DNA of 64,000 nt, from assembly GCA_023055505.1 (NCBI GenBank), contig JALIRH010000004.1:18409368-18473367 (forward strand). The letters run 5' to 3'. Positions 40,655 to 53,123 of this stretch are shown one piece after another (position 1 is the stretch's first letter; every line of letters starts with the position of its first letter). The DNA is from Callipepla californica brunnescens. Its lineage: Eukaryota > Chordata > Aves > Galliformes > Odontophoridae. The notes under the pieces were generated by a model, which ran no database searches, was not told the DNA's origin, and worked only from the letters and a program-made list of their open reading frames with translations. The translations under genes were made by a program, and so were the position numbers.

Positions 40655-43600
40655 CACTGCAGAGATGGGAACTAGAAAATGCAGCATGAAAGTATGAGGC
40701 CAATTAGCTACTGCTTCTGAGGTTCTAAGCTTCCTGTTATAGTAATCCTATTGCTGGTGTTGCACAGCCAGATACAGTGAAGAAACTAAGTAAACAGAAG
40801 CAGATTCTTGGTAACTTGTAGCACTAGAAACCACCCATGAAAAATCTTGGAATATCTCTATGAAGCAACTTCAGCCTGTATTCTTGACAATATTACTTTG
40901 TAACCCTAATCTACATTCCAGCAGGCATACATAAACCTTCAGACCCACTTGCTTATGCCTGGAAGCTAAGCTTATACAGTAAGTATAGGTGCAGTAGTTA
41001 GCCTGGAAATGACCACGTCACACTGAAGATGCTGCACAGAAATGTTAACATGCATTTCAACGCATCAATTTCTTAAGCATAAACAGAGCAGAGAACAGAC
41101 TTGACTGAAGAAACTTAAGAATGGCAGGAACAAGCAGTGAAAGAGAAGGAACAGAGGGGAAGCACCTATTGCTGCCACTTGATACAAGAAAGCCATGGCT
41201 TGAATCAGGCATTGAAATCTTCCTTTGGAATATTTTTTTTTTTTTTTCTTTTCCCCAAATGAAATCTGAAAACCCACTGAATAGAAACAGAGCCAACAAT
41301 TGTGGAGAACGTCATATTAGGTGTGAAGTATCTTGACTTCACAGCAGCATCTCCTACCTCTTGCAAGTCTGAAGAAGAGAAAAAATCACTGCTTTGGACA
41401 GACAACACTTTGCTTTTACTTGGTATATCAAGAGTTAAATTCCACCGCCAAGCTGGTGTAGGATAAAATGTAATAAATTTTCATGCATCAGCTATATCTT
41501 TGTGAAGAAGCACACTTAGAAAGTGCCAATTTGATTTCACAGAGCCAGGAAGGCAGCTAAGAAAATCTTGAATTATGCAGGTTTTATTCTATATATACAT
41601 ATATATTTTTAAGGATCTGTGATGTTTTGTTTTTTAATCCTTGGAAAATTTTTACTCTCAGAAGAATGTCATGAGTTGTGACCATAAAGGTCTAGAGCCT
41701 TCCTGCACTGTGGTAGGAAACCGCATGTAAAGCAGACAACAAATACTTGTTGTTCTTATGAACTCTGATCTGGCTATGCAAACTATTGAGGAAATCAAGC
41801 AAGGGGAAAACACTTGGGTGGCTGTGGCATAATACCAAACACTACTACCCCAGGCATATCTCCTTATGTTACAAATAAAATACTTTTTTCTTATTCTGTT
41901 TTTGCACAGAGAAATGCTGATATAATAGAATACAGTATATTCTCTTTCCTCAGTATGGCAGGTAATTTGGATGCAGAACCTGAGGGCTACACCTGTACTG
42001 CAGCCAGAGGCACGCTAGTCTGCCAAAAACTGGTGCTGTTTTTAACAAGCTGCAGCAGGCAAAACCCACCAAACACAGCTCTGGCTGCCTAAGTATTCTG
42101 GATCTCATTCAGGATGCAAACTCCATGATCTTTCCTCCAATGTTTTTGAAAGGATGATCCCATTCCTGAAGCATACTAATTTTTGTTTACAAAGAGCTCA
42201 TGAGAGCTAGAGGAACTCAACCTCAGAGACAGCAGTGTTTTGTATGGCATGTATGTATGTACAAATGTATGTCTTCCAGTTCAACACAGCTCATATCCCA
42301 CTGGGTTTATGTTCTCTGTACAAACCTGGAATACAGACTGCGTGTTCATGGAAAAGGGGAGAATTCTGAGATCTAAACCTAATCTTCAGACTATACAAAC
42401 ACTAATCCTTCTTCCTGGGGCTGACTTTCAAGGAGGGGTGAAAGTAATAACTCCCAGTGCAAACCTGAATGGATTCCTAGTTTAAATATGCAGTGCTGAC
42501 AGCTTTGATGGTAATTTGATTACTGCTTCAGATTTTCTTTTTGTGGCCTGATGTGGGGCTCTGCTATCAGACTTCCTAGGTTCAGTGTTTTAACATTCAA
42601 AAGAGAAGCATGAATAACACATGAAACAGTATTTTACTGCATATAGGTATACTAGTGTTGCAGCTTGTCCCTGTGAACATTGTATTAAATAGAAATCCTG
42701 GATGTGGGAATGCAGCATGACCAGGGTGCTTTATTTGTAAGCAAGCCCTTTCTTCAGGTATGTCAGAAGCCTTAAGGGCAGGCAGCTTGGCTATAAAAAT
42801 TCCACTCTCATTTGTTCTGAAAGCATCAATGCAACAGTACTGATGTAGGCTGTATTCAGGAATGCATTTTCTGAAATACATCATTCATAAGTTCCCTCTT
42901 TCTCAGGAAGGGCTTTTCTGTACGAAGTCTAAAATTTCCATGATTCATCAGTTATGTTAGGGGTCCTCATTAACAGCTTTCCTTAATGAATACTCAGGTT
43001 AACTGGAGCTTCCACATATGTTCCAGACTATCTGCTACTCCCTTCTGCAGATATCAAAAGCTTCAACGTTTCTCTAGCTGTTTTTGAATTTGTGCCAGCA
43101 GTCTCCAGTTACATTTGTCATTTTGCTATAAATCTGTGGCTCACCAAAGAGGGAAATGCAACGTACAAAACTTTCTTTGTATTATAACTACAGTTCATTT
43201 TCACCCACGGTTAGCTGTGAATCTTAAATGGGGGTTTTATAAAATTCAGACACCTCCGACAAGCTCAAGTATACCCAATAGCTCAGCATAAGAGGACGTG
43301 CATCTAACATACAATAATCAGCCCACAATGGGCATTGTCCGTATGTAATAATGACATAGAGGCTTGCTATTAGTGTCCAGTTTCTGAAATACATGAATTA
43401 ATATTTACAAGACAACAGACACCAGGGACATCATGGTCAAAAGTTTAGGATTCAAATATCAGCGCTGATTTTGAGAGGTTCTAATCAGAGTTCATCATTT
43501 ACTGCATACAGCTTGGAGAACCAACGTGTAACGATTTAATCAAAACCAACAGAGTAACAGCAGTAATGAATATGCATGTATACACTATTCCCATGTATGT

Positions 43601-44175
43601 ACAAGCCTTGTAACAGAAACACCTGTTGCCTGATAGATCTGTGTTTAAACACAGCCATTTCCATGAGCCTGTGTATGTGGAAGAGAAGTGTTTGTGTGCA
43701 AGTATCCCAGTCTTACCTGCTTTCGGACTGTCCTGGTTCCTATCTGGGGGGTAAGTGAGGGTCTTTGAGGGTTTTCTTTATCTGTAAAACCAGAACAGAG
43801 ATTTGCCAGTCGCTTCTGTTCAGCCCAAAGCATCCTGTAATAGAGCACCCAAGGAAATGTGCCCCAAAAAATCTACTACTCCTAGGTTTATTTTTGTTGT
43901 TAATGTAACTGTGGTTGAAACAACGTTCACTTGGACTGTAACACCGAGAAAACAAGAGTAAGACAGAAAATAAGTGTAACTTTGGCATGCTGATAGCACA
44001 ACTGGTTCCCCATCTGCACTAAAACAGAAACTCAGGTTCCAGCCCCAACTAACTGGGGGATGACCTGCTGTTCTGACACACTGAACTCCAAGGAGAAGCC
44101 TCCCAGCCCGCGAAACTGTGTCGGCGATGCTCACATTTTGAATTATCACGGGTTATTTTTTTCGACGGGTGCTGC
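40655..44175. other. Astacin 3' flank and intergenic spacer
   Basis: About 3.5 kb between the astacin stop codon and the ZFYVE19 CpG island. No exon is convincing on either strand. Short A/T repeats occur at 41.59 kb (ta-rich) and 42.24 kb (atgt repeats). No DNAJC17- or C15orf62-like coding sequence was seen here, although human has those genes beside ZFYVE19. Confidence 0.55.
41472..41477 (+). other. Candidate poly(A) signal for the astacin gene
   Basis: AATAAA about 820 bases after the astacin stop codon, the first clear hexamer that I noticed on this strand. No transcript evidence exists here; another hexamer near 41.87 kb could serve instead. Confidence 0.35.
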
Positions 44176-44179
44176 AAAT

Positions 44180-44560
44180 TGCGGAATGAGGCAGCTGCAG
44201 CTCAGGGCGGGCCGCCCCTCATCCCAGCCCCTCATCCCAAGGACGCTCCCCTCAGCCGCTCCCATGGGGCTGAGCGCAGAGCGGAGGGGGCGGGGCCCGG
44301 CCCGCGGTGCGTGCGCGGCGCTGTGAGCGGGGCATGGCGGCGGCGGGAGCGCCATGGAGGGCCGCTGCTACGGGTGCGCCTGCAAATTCAGCCTCTTCAA
44401 GAAAGAGGCAAGTCCGGCCGAGGGGTCGGCGGGGCCGGGAGCGGTGGGGCCGGGCCGCAGGGCGTGCCGGCCCGCTGCTTAGCCGTGCTGGTTGCTCGGG
44501 AGCCTGACCCGCCCGCTTGGTGTCCCCGCAGTGCGGCTGCCGGAGCTGCGGGCGCGCCTT
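44180..44560 (+). promoter_or_regulatory. CpG-island promoter of ZFYVE19
   Basis: A GC- and CpG-rich island spans the first two coding exons of ZFYVE19. It has a consensus Sp1-type GGGGGCGGGGC at 44286-44296 and no TATA box, as expected for a housekeeping promoter. An ATG at 44334 precedes the ZFYVE19 start in a different frame and could damp initiation. Confidence 0.8.
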
Positions 44561-47500
44561 CTGCTCGGGATGCCTGAGCTGCAGCGCCGTGGTCCCACGC
44601 TGCGGGAGCGCTCCGCAGAAGGTGTGCAAGCAGTGCTATGGGAAGCTCAGCGGGTAAGTGCGAGCGGGCCTTCCCACGAGGTGCTGCCCTCTGCTTTCGT
44701 TTTTCCCTCCAGCTGTTTGTGGGTAGACCCCGATGGCCGGTGGATGTACCAGGTAGGAAAGGCCCGGCTAAGTCCCGCTGTATTTTTGCCGTTTGGAAGG
44801 ATGCTCTTTCAGATGTGTAGTAGTCGAATGGCCTCTTCCTTCCTTCCCGTGCATCCCTCCTACCTGTCTTCCCTGCTTTTCTGCTGTAGTAAGTAGTTTA
44901 CACCAGCAAGTGGGGAGCTTTCTGGTTTTGCAGTTATCTGGAGGAGAAGAGCCTCTTATTAGCAGGGGTCTTCATTTCAAAAGCACTAGCTTATGAAGAC
45001 AATGTGAACTATTGTTATCAGATACAAATACAGTATTCACTGTCTTCCAGCTTAGGAAGCCTTCTTCACTTTACAGCTCCAAAGACATTTGGAAAAAGCT
45101 TAACCTTTTCCCATGTTACTTTTGCTGTTGAATTGATTGATTATTTATTTATTTGTTTATTTCTCTCCATTTAGTATCAGTACTGTAGAGATAGAGCAGG
45201 AAAAATTCTTCCTTCCCTGGATAGCAGGTGGATAGCATGTGCTGGCTGTGGCTTTGTAGGCTTTGTGAGTTGGTGTTCTTCACACAAACAGCTTCCACAA
45301 TTGAAACCTTGGAAGTTGAAAACAGTCTGATGATGATGTTGCCTTTGTTTGCCTTAGCCTTTGCCTGTCAGCACAGTGCTGGTATCTGTAGCCATGCCTT
45401 CTAAGAATGAATAAAATATGCATGCTGCCTTATGTAAGTGTAATTTATCAGCTTAACACAAACACAGAGAGGTAGAAAACAGTTACACAAGATTTGTTGG
45501 CGATGTTCAGGTGTCCTAGAAGATGTCATCATGATACTGGTGATTACGTAATAACACACAAGCTAAACAAAGCATTATAGAAATTATGTAATTCTGTGTT
45601 TGTTACATGCCACAGCTCCTTTCAGAAAGCTGTACTGTGTGGAAGCTAATTACCTTGGGAGTTCTACCTAATTGCTCCTCTCTCTGCTTGCTGAACTGAG
45701 GCGTGCAGGCTCTGGAAGGTGAAGGGTGTTTCAACTCCTCCTGGTGTCCATGTTAAACAAACTTTGTCCAAAAGCAAAACAACTAGAACATACATACTAG
45801 AAAGGAAGTCACCTCCTGCCCAAAGCAACTGTATCATCTTAATCACTTTCATGCTCGCTCTCTATATTAATGGGGTTATGAAAAGGCTGTACCTGGTGGT
45901 CAATGCACTTGAATACTGATTCCTCTCAGTCTGAGAGAATAGATGATTGAAGCACTGCAAGGAGTCTTGAGTTCAGAGATAACCATATTTTTATGTTTCA
46001 GACAAGAATCTCAAAACAGTTCGGCAAAATGGTCACCACCAGAAAACTACAAAAAGTGAGTTATGCTTGCTGATCAGCCACTTGTTTCTGCTGTAGGGTA
46101 AGCTTTGAGACCTTCAGCTCTTTCTCCTTCTGTCCTCACAGAGACCAGCAAAAGAAGGAGGTGGTTGTGATGTGGATGTTTGCTTGTTCAGTATTAGCTT
46201 TTGATTTGTGGTTTCTGGGTTTTTTTTTGTTGTTGTTTTGGGGAGTGGAGGGAGGCACCTTAATTTTGAATGTGCTCATGAAGAGCAGTCTGCCCGTGTT
46301 AGTCTGTGACTGATTGTGGTTGGCTTGGAAACAATCCATGTCTGCTCGAAATGGTGCCACATGTGTTGCACCTACGTGTTAGGGTTTTCCTTACTTGTGG
46401 TAGTACCTCGTTGTGCCAGTATGGGACAGCCTAGAACAGGAGTGAGGGGTGACTTTTCTCTGCTAACATTCTTCAAATAGCTTGTTGGGTTCACAGGGGA
46501 TGTTTTCACATCTCAAGATTTAAAGCTCTGTTTTCAGTTGTCTTTTTCCATCCTTGTCACAGGCGTGTAGCAGCATTCGAGGCTAAGCAAAAAAAACTGC
46601 AAGGACAACAGAAGGCAGATGGAAAACCATTCAGTCAAGATGGCTCCAGATACCGAGGGCTCTCCAAAGAGGATAGAGCTATTGCAGAGAGGCTGGAGAA
46701 GCTCAGGGAAGAAAGGAAACCCAGTGAGTTTTGGAGGGCACCAGAAATTCTCTGGATAGGAATGCTGCTACTTGAAAAACGGTGGGAGGGAAAGGGAAAT
46801 GCTCGGCATTGAATATCTGCCTTCTTAGGGAACTGAAGGCTGTGATGTGATCAGAGCTGCCATAGTGGTCAGATTCTGTAGTGTTTGTAGATTAATCTTT
46901 TACTTTATTTTTGTTCAGTGGGATTTCTCTTGAAATAGATACTGCCCCAAGATTGTGAAGCTTACCTATGAAATCACTTCCTCATTTTTCATTGTTTGGT
47001 GGTAAATGTGTGTCAGGCACAGCAGCAGCAGAATGAAAGGGGTCTTTTGGCCAAACTGTTTTGCAGAAGTTTACCTATATGTCCTTGTGCTGAGCCACAG
47101 CAGTACCAGTCTCTGTGGGATTATATTCTGAATCTTTCCTCACAAAGAACAAAACCAGACTCTTATCCTAGTCCACAGCTGTCACATTCTGGGACATCCT
47201 TGGGGTGCCCGTTGGTAAATAAACTTTTAAAAAATCTTCATATATGGTCTCTCAGAGGGTAAGGCATTGCAAAGCAGTTACCTGATTATGCAGGAGAGTT
47301 TTCAGTCTGATACCTAGAGATATGTTAAAGGATGTGGGAGCAATGGACTGTACTCCCTAAGGGACATGTGTTTCTCTGCATGTCCCTCGTATCTATAGTC
47401 AGCTGATTGCCAAATGAGGTTACACTAACACTGGTCTTGTGGAAGAACAAGCTCAGGAAGAGGTAGTGATTTGGAAGAAAAGGGTGGCAGAGTAATCTAC

Positions 47501-50500
47501 TTACTGAAGTGTGTGACTGTTCCTTTGAGTTAAGGACTTAGGAAGGTTTTTGCTCAGGGGTCCAAAGCATGATTCCATAGAAACAAAAACAGTAACCCCT
47601 TCCTTGGATTATTCTGAATTGCAGAGTCCATCCCTTCACAGGCTGAGATTGAAGCTAGGCTGGCTGCTCTGAAGGAGGACTACCATGGACCTGTTCCATC
47701 CACACAGGAAATGGAGGACCGGTTAGCTGTCCTGCAGGGGAGAGATCCACCTTCTCAGGCTCCCAGACCAGTAAGCTCTCCCACCTGTTTCACTAGCTCT
47801 GTATTCTGAGCTGGCACAGCATGCATGTTAGCTTTTATTTGGCTTTGTGTTTTTTTTTGTCCAGGTGTCTCCCTTCAGAAATCTCCATTTCCTGTTTACA
47901 TTATTGCTGGCAATAGCAATGATCTTGTCCCTCAGAAATTGTTTCCTAGTGCTCCTTTTTCAGCAGTGGTGCACATGCAGCTGTTCTTGTGGGCTTTAGT
48001 ATGGTCGGTGACAGGCACTGTTGAGAGTGACACTTTGTATTGTAGGCAGTGGCAGAGCTGGGTTTGGGATTCAGCAGCATCTACTACTATACATTCAGCC
48101 CCTCTTTGCCTTGAGTGATTGCCTAAGTGTCATTGAATGCAGACAATTCTAAGAATGAAACCTTGAAAGTCTTAATGCCAGATACCCATAAGCTGAGACT
48201 CCCAAATCAGTAGGTGCATCTTTTTATTCTGTTTCCTCAGGATTATATGGTTACTCATGTTTTTTTTTTTTGTTGTTTTTTTTTTTTAATTGAGAATGCC
48301 ACTTCCCTCACGTTTGGTTTCTCCCATGCTCTCCTTGTTTCTTAGATACACCAACCCCCTGATACCAGAAGTCTGTCGCAGCAAACAGATGACCTGTTAA
48401 CTCAGCTAGCTGAGGAAGTTTCCATTGATGAGCATTACTGTCCAGGAGTCCAGCCTCGAGGTATCTGTTTTGGCTTCCAAAGATCTGTTTCTATCAGTTA
48501 ACGTGTATGCTGTAGTGAAAAAGGAATATATGTTGCCCTATCTACCTTACAGTTGAACTGGGTGTCCAGTGTGTCCTTACGTCCCCCTTATGATGCACAG
48601 ATTGACAAAGGACAGCCACTCAGCCCAATAATGGATCTCATTGTCTTTGCCTGGAAGTGGTTCTTTTTTGTGTTGGTTTTTTTTTCTTGGGATTGTATTA
48701 CTCAGATTGTTCCACTCTGTTCCTGTAAGCTGACACTTATCTAGGGAGAAGCTGTTGCTACTCCTAATGCCTCTACTCTGTTGTAAAGCATCAGAAGTCT
48801 GGGATACTGTTGTCTTCCCAGCTGGAGTGTTTTCTCTAATCTCCCTGTAAAATGCAGATTGACTTGCTTTCTTCATTTAAAGTGCAGATCCTGTTGTAAC
48901 ATGCCTTCTCTCATTAATTAATGGAAAGCACCAAGCTGCTCACATGCTATTACTTCCTTGGTGTTGGCTGTATCAAAGGAATACTGCAGCTGAGTCACCA
49001 GCATGTTCTCTATGTCTGATTTCAGCTGTCAGTGGCCAAAACTTGAATGACCTGAGTCGGGAAAGTGAAGATTGTGTTTCCCATGCAAATCTGGACCCGA
49101 AACAACTAGAGGAAGAGAAGAATAAACTTCTGGCAGAGGCTGCTGCTGAGCTGCGAGAAGAAAACACCAGGCAGGAAAAAATCTTACAAGTTGCTAAGAG
49201 ATTGGCAGTACTCAGAGGCCAAGACCCAGAGAAAGGTAGGTATCAGAGAAGAATACAGTCCTGAGATGGGGACCAAGTTCCTGTGTCAGAATACTTTCTT
49301 CTGTGAGAGGCCTTTACCTATTTAATGCTCTGTTCTGCAAGAAGCAGGCTGGGATTTTGTTATCTGTAAAGTTGTAGAGATTGGTTCATGGTGAAATTAG
49401 CTTGGAAGATTTTAGCTAAGACTAAGGCTGGAACTGTAAGGACAGGCTTTTATCTTGCCCCCTTCTTTGAGATAATTCTAGCATGCTCTGAGGTGTTTTT
49501 AAAAGCGAAAGTCTTTTTTTATCTTCCCCTTCCAACTTCAAAAACATGGTAATGCTTTTTTTGAAACTATCCCCCTCTAAAGGGATATGTCTCTTCCAGA
49601 GCTGACACTCTGCTCACACTACAAGGAATGTAAGTGACCACAAAGTATGAGGCAGATATGGGTCACAGTCTCTTGTCTCTTGTTCTTGTAGTTACGCTGG
49701 AAACCTACAAATTCCCTGACAGTGATGAGGAATTGGATGAGGAGGAAGCCATTCAGAGGGTGCTGAAACAGGTCAGAAGTGGCAGCTGTGGCCTTGGTTA
49801 TTTTCTTTCCTTTCAGCCATTCCCAGTGTTTTTAATACCTAGTGAGCATGCAAATGATGTGCGTCTGTTCTTGGGCAGTCTCATTCCTTCCTTCTGCTAG
49901 TGCTAGCTCCTGTGCAGCTGTTCAGCTACAGGAGCATCTGCTGATAGATGCACTGCAAAACATAGTGCATTAGCTGAGGTCTGGTCCCTGCTGTTGCACT
50001 GAGTGTTCACAATGCACACATGGTGCTCAGAGTGCAGGCAGAACAAACTCACACTTTTCTGCATAACACTACATTGATGTGTTCACACTGGTCATCTCTA
50101 GTTACTGCATGGGGGGCCAAGGAGGAGGGAGGAAGGTTTGTTGTCTAGAATGAGGCTCCCAGATGTATTCAAAACAAGAGGCTTCTTTCTTTCTGTTATT
50201 TTCAGCTTACTGAGGAAGCAGCCCTGGATGAAGCCAGTGGATTTAACATTCTTCCAGATCAGACCACTCAGTCAGGATTCTCACAACAGAACCTGCATAA
50301 GAAGACAAAGCAAGAGGTAAGTGAACCGATCAGGATCTCTTGAAATGATATGCTTTGGGGTTCGAGGAAAGTATAGCTCTGCAACAAAAGTTTGATGTAT
50401 TCTACTGACAGTTCTGGGAGGGGTAAAAAACTCCTCAGTTTCTCCAGGGCGGACAAGGTGAGAATTAGTGGCATCTTCAAGGCTGACAAATCCTGAGCAC

Positions 50501-52674
50501 AGCTGTGAGTCATCTTCTACTTCTGAAAACAATTGCTCTCTGAGAATCCTTTCAGTCCAATTTTCTGCTGAATGAGAAGATATCCTCTAAATCTAGAAAT
50601 GTCAATCAGAATTGACCTAGGAAAGTGAATATTAAAGAATTTTTGACTTGCCAATAAAATTAAATCAAGAAAGCCATGGTCTAGTACTGGATCCTGACCC
50701 AGGGTAAGTGGGAGATTTGCAGTGCTTTCAGCACGTGCAGAACAGAATCTCTAGATAGTAATCAATTGGCTGAGTTCTCCTAGAAGTCAGAGGAAGGTAT
50801 TGGTAACAAGATGCTCTACATTCAGAATGGGTACCAGGCTATTATGGAAATGTATACACCTTCTCTAATGTATATTATGAGAACTAAGTGGACATATGAG
50901 TCACAGCCACCTGACAGGCCTGTCCCTGGTGCAATAAATTATTTAATTGTAAACATTATTGAAAGCAGCCATCTTTTAGTTACGCCACTTTGCACTTTTG
51001 GGATCACAGAATTGTGGGGGTTGGAAGGAACTTCAAGAGGTCTGGTTCAGCCCCCTTGTAAAGCAGGTACAGCTAATGGAAAAGCTTTATTATTGCCATG
51101 ATATTAGGATGCTGCCCTTGCCAGTGGTCAGGCACTGTGTTTCAGTGCTCATAAGGCTGTTCAGTTCTCCAAGGGCTCTTTGTAAAGCAGGAGACAATAG
51201 GGATCTTGTTCTATCTTGTGGATACAACTTACACTATAATTCCAGCATACTGGTGAACTATTTTCTTTGTCCCTCTGTTTTCTTTTTCTAACAGTACAGG
51301 CAATGTTGATGTCATTCAGTATTTACAGCAATAGGCAATGCTTACCTTCTGAGCAATACAGATTCGTGGGCAAATGCTAGTAGTATCTCAGGTATTTAAC
51401 CACTTAGGCTACATATGCATGTACCCATCCTTTGTTTTTCTTCCACTGATTGAACACCCTTGGATTATTTGATGTGCTGCTGCATTACAATGGAAGTCCT
51501 GAACAGTCTCTGCTGTGGTTTGAATTGTGTCTTTGTTTCCTTTGTGAATTAGAGCCAGACTCTAACTGCCATAGCTCTTGCTGACTCAGATGACAGTGAG
51601 GAACATGAGTTACCCTGGTGCTGCATCTGCAATGAAGATGCCACTTTGCGATGCCATGGCTGCAGTGGGGACCTCTACTGCCAACGCTGTTTTCGGTAAG
51701 TCATCCAGTTCCTTTCATCTGAGGGACAGGTCATAGGTAAACTTAGCTGCTTTTGTTTGTTCTTCCTCTTGGGCAGAAGAACAGAAAGTAGGTGGGAGGA
51801 TCTGAGGAATTTAGGTCTGAGCTGAGTGGTAGTATTTAATGGAAATACTTAGTATGATCAGTATAGCCCAAGGCTTCAGGGACTAAACTGGCCCTAAACA
51901 GGAACGTTCTGTCTGTACTGCTTCAGTAGTACTTTGTTTCGACTGTTATCTGAAACATTTGATGTGTGTGGGATAAGGGAGACCATTGTTCAGTGCCTCC
52001 TGTGGTTGTTTTCTTTCTAATGACACTGATGGGTAGTCTGGGCTGGATCCTCCCAAGAAGGGAGATTAGATACAATAATTCCTGAGGCTTTTCTTAGCTT
52101 GAAACCATGGAGTCTTTACCTGACTTTTTTAATACAGTTTTATGGTTTCCATGCTGGAGATGCAAGCTTCTTTCTTAACACTGGCTGCTTCTCAGCAGGA
52201 CTGTGACAGTTGCCAATACACTGTACTTTAGCCACAGCAGTTATTTTTCAGTCGTGTGGAGCAGACTATAGTTTTGGCTGTTGTCCTTAGAGTTGCTAAC
52301 ATGCCTACAGATCACAGACATGGTGCTGAAAATGAATCTCTGGTTACATGAAGCTCTCAGGGAAGGGGACAGTGATCAGCTGTCATTCCCCCATTTCAGC
52401 AATGAACACAGCTTTTCATAAAGCACATCACAGGTTCCTGTTACAAACGAATGTATTGGAGTAAACCAGTCTGCATATTTGCTGGTGTGGTCTTATCAAT
52501 TAGCCCTTAGGATAGGTTTCTTCTAGAGACTGCTCTTGTGCAGTGTCTAAGGGTGAGTTTCCCGCCTGCATACTTGCTCTTGACTGCAGTTTGTGTTTGC
52601 TTCTCAGGGAAGGCCATACTGAGTTTGACATGGAGGACCACCACACCTCTCGGTATCGTCTTTCTTGCAAGTAG
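44354..52674 (+). CDS. ZFYVE19: ZFYVE19 / ANCHR, abscission checkpoint regulator
   Basis: ANCHR binds phosphatidylinositol 3-phosphate and VPS4 and holds VPS4 at the midbody ring, delaying the final cut of cytokinesis (NoCut checkpoint, with CHMP4C). Eleven coding exons: 44354-44407, 44532-44653, 46002-46055, 46563-46723, 47625-47770, 48346-48460, 49026-49235, 49692-49771, 50206-50316, 51553-51695, 52608-52674. They total 1263 bases, giving 420 residues in one frame. FYVE-like zinc domain at 1-59 (starts [12 protein letters not shown]; atypical, without the RRHHCR core). MIT-interacting segments [14 protein letters not shown] at 194-207 and around 295-325 ([18 protein letters not shown]). Charged helical stretch about 240-287. 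C-terminal B-box-like zinc module at 373-402 ([16 protein letters not shown]). Segment order and motifs match the human protein as I remember it. Oddities: exon 1 ends at a GC donor, and four extra cysteines (10, 19, 35, 41) lie in the FYVE-like domain. The start at 44354 is chosen because it aligns with the internal Met of human ZFYVE19 that begins the FYVE region; a longer N-terminus is not visible. Confidence 0.96.
51000..51070 (-). repeat. CR1-type LINE 3' end, reverse
   Basis: The plus strand reads 'gatcacagaattgtgggggt' then 'tggaaggaacttcaagaggt' then 'cagcccccttgtaaagcagg', the reverse of a CR1 terminus. It lies in the ZFYVE19 intron between the 50206-50316 and 51553-51695 exons. Confidence 0.85.
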
Positions 52675-53117
52675 TGGTGATCGCAATCTTCGTTGGCAGA
52701 AAAGTAGATGGACTCTTCCCATCTGGCCCACTCCCTCTTCTCCTGTTCTCCAAATGGATTTGCAGCCAAAATGGGTGATTTCTTGGACAGTAAAAGGATG
52801 TGCTGTTAGCTGAGAGGGGCTTGGAGGACATGTGTCTTGGGCCTTGCAAATACAACCAGGGAAGTGCTGGGCTTGCCACCCATACTTGTGATAAATGAGG
52901 ATTTGATGTGAGGTGGTAGCTATGAGTCTATAAATATAGACAGTAAGGCAATGTGAATAACAGTAAAGATGTGTGTTTAAGGCAGTGTTGGCTGGTTGTT
53001 AAGTAACCTTCTGCTTTTGCTAACAGCTTACACACTGGTTCACAAGTCAGCAGAGCACTTTGCACTAAGAAATTGTCTGCATAATGGTCACATGTGTGAT
53101 GAGAACTTCTAAAACAT

Positions 53118-53123
53118 AATAAA
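53118..53123 (+). other. Candidate poly(A) signal for ZFYVE19
   Basis: AATAAA about 445 bases after the ZFYVE19 stop codon, within 'acataataaaactattt', followed by T/G-rich sequence at a suitable distance. Confidence 0.55.

Noticed and set aside
41000..44150. Search for DNAJC17, C15orf62 or a second astacin copy
   Set aside because: No J-domain HPD-type segment, no zinc-binding HExxH frame and no CUB-like exon was found on either strand.
44060..44629. Long frames on both strands around the ZFYVE19 start
   Set aside because: CpG-island shadows; the true frame is fixed by the FYVE-like cysteine pattern and by phase into exon 2.
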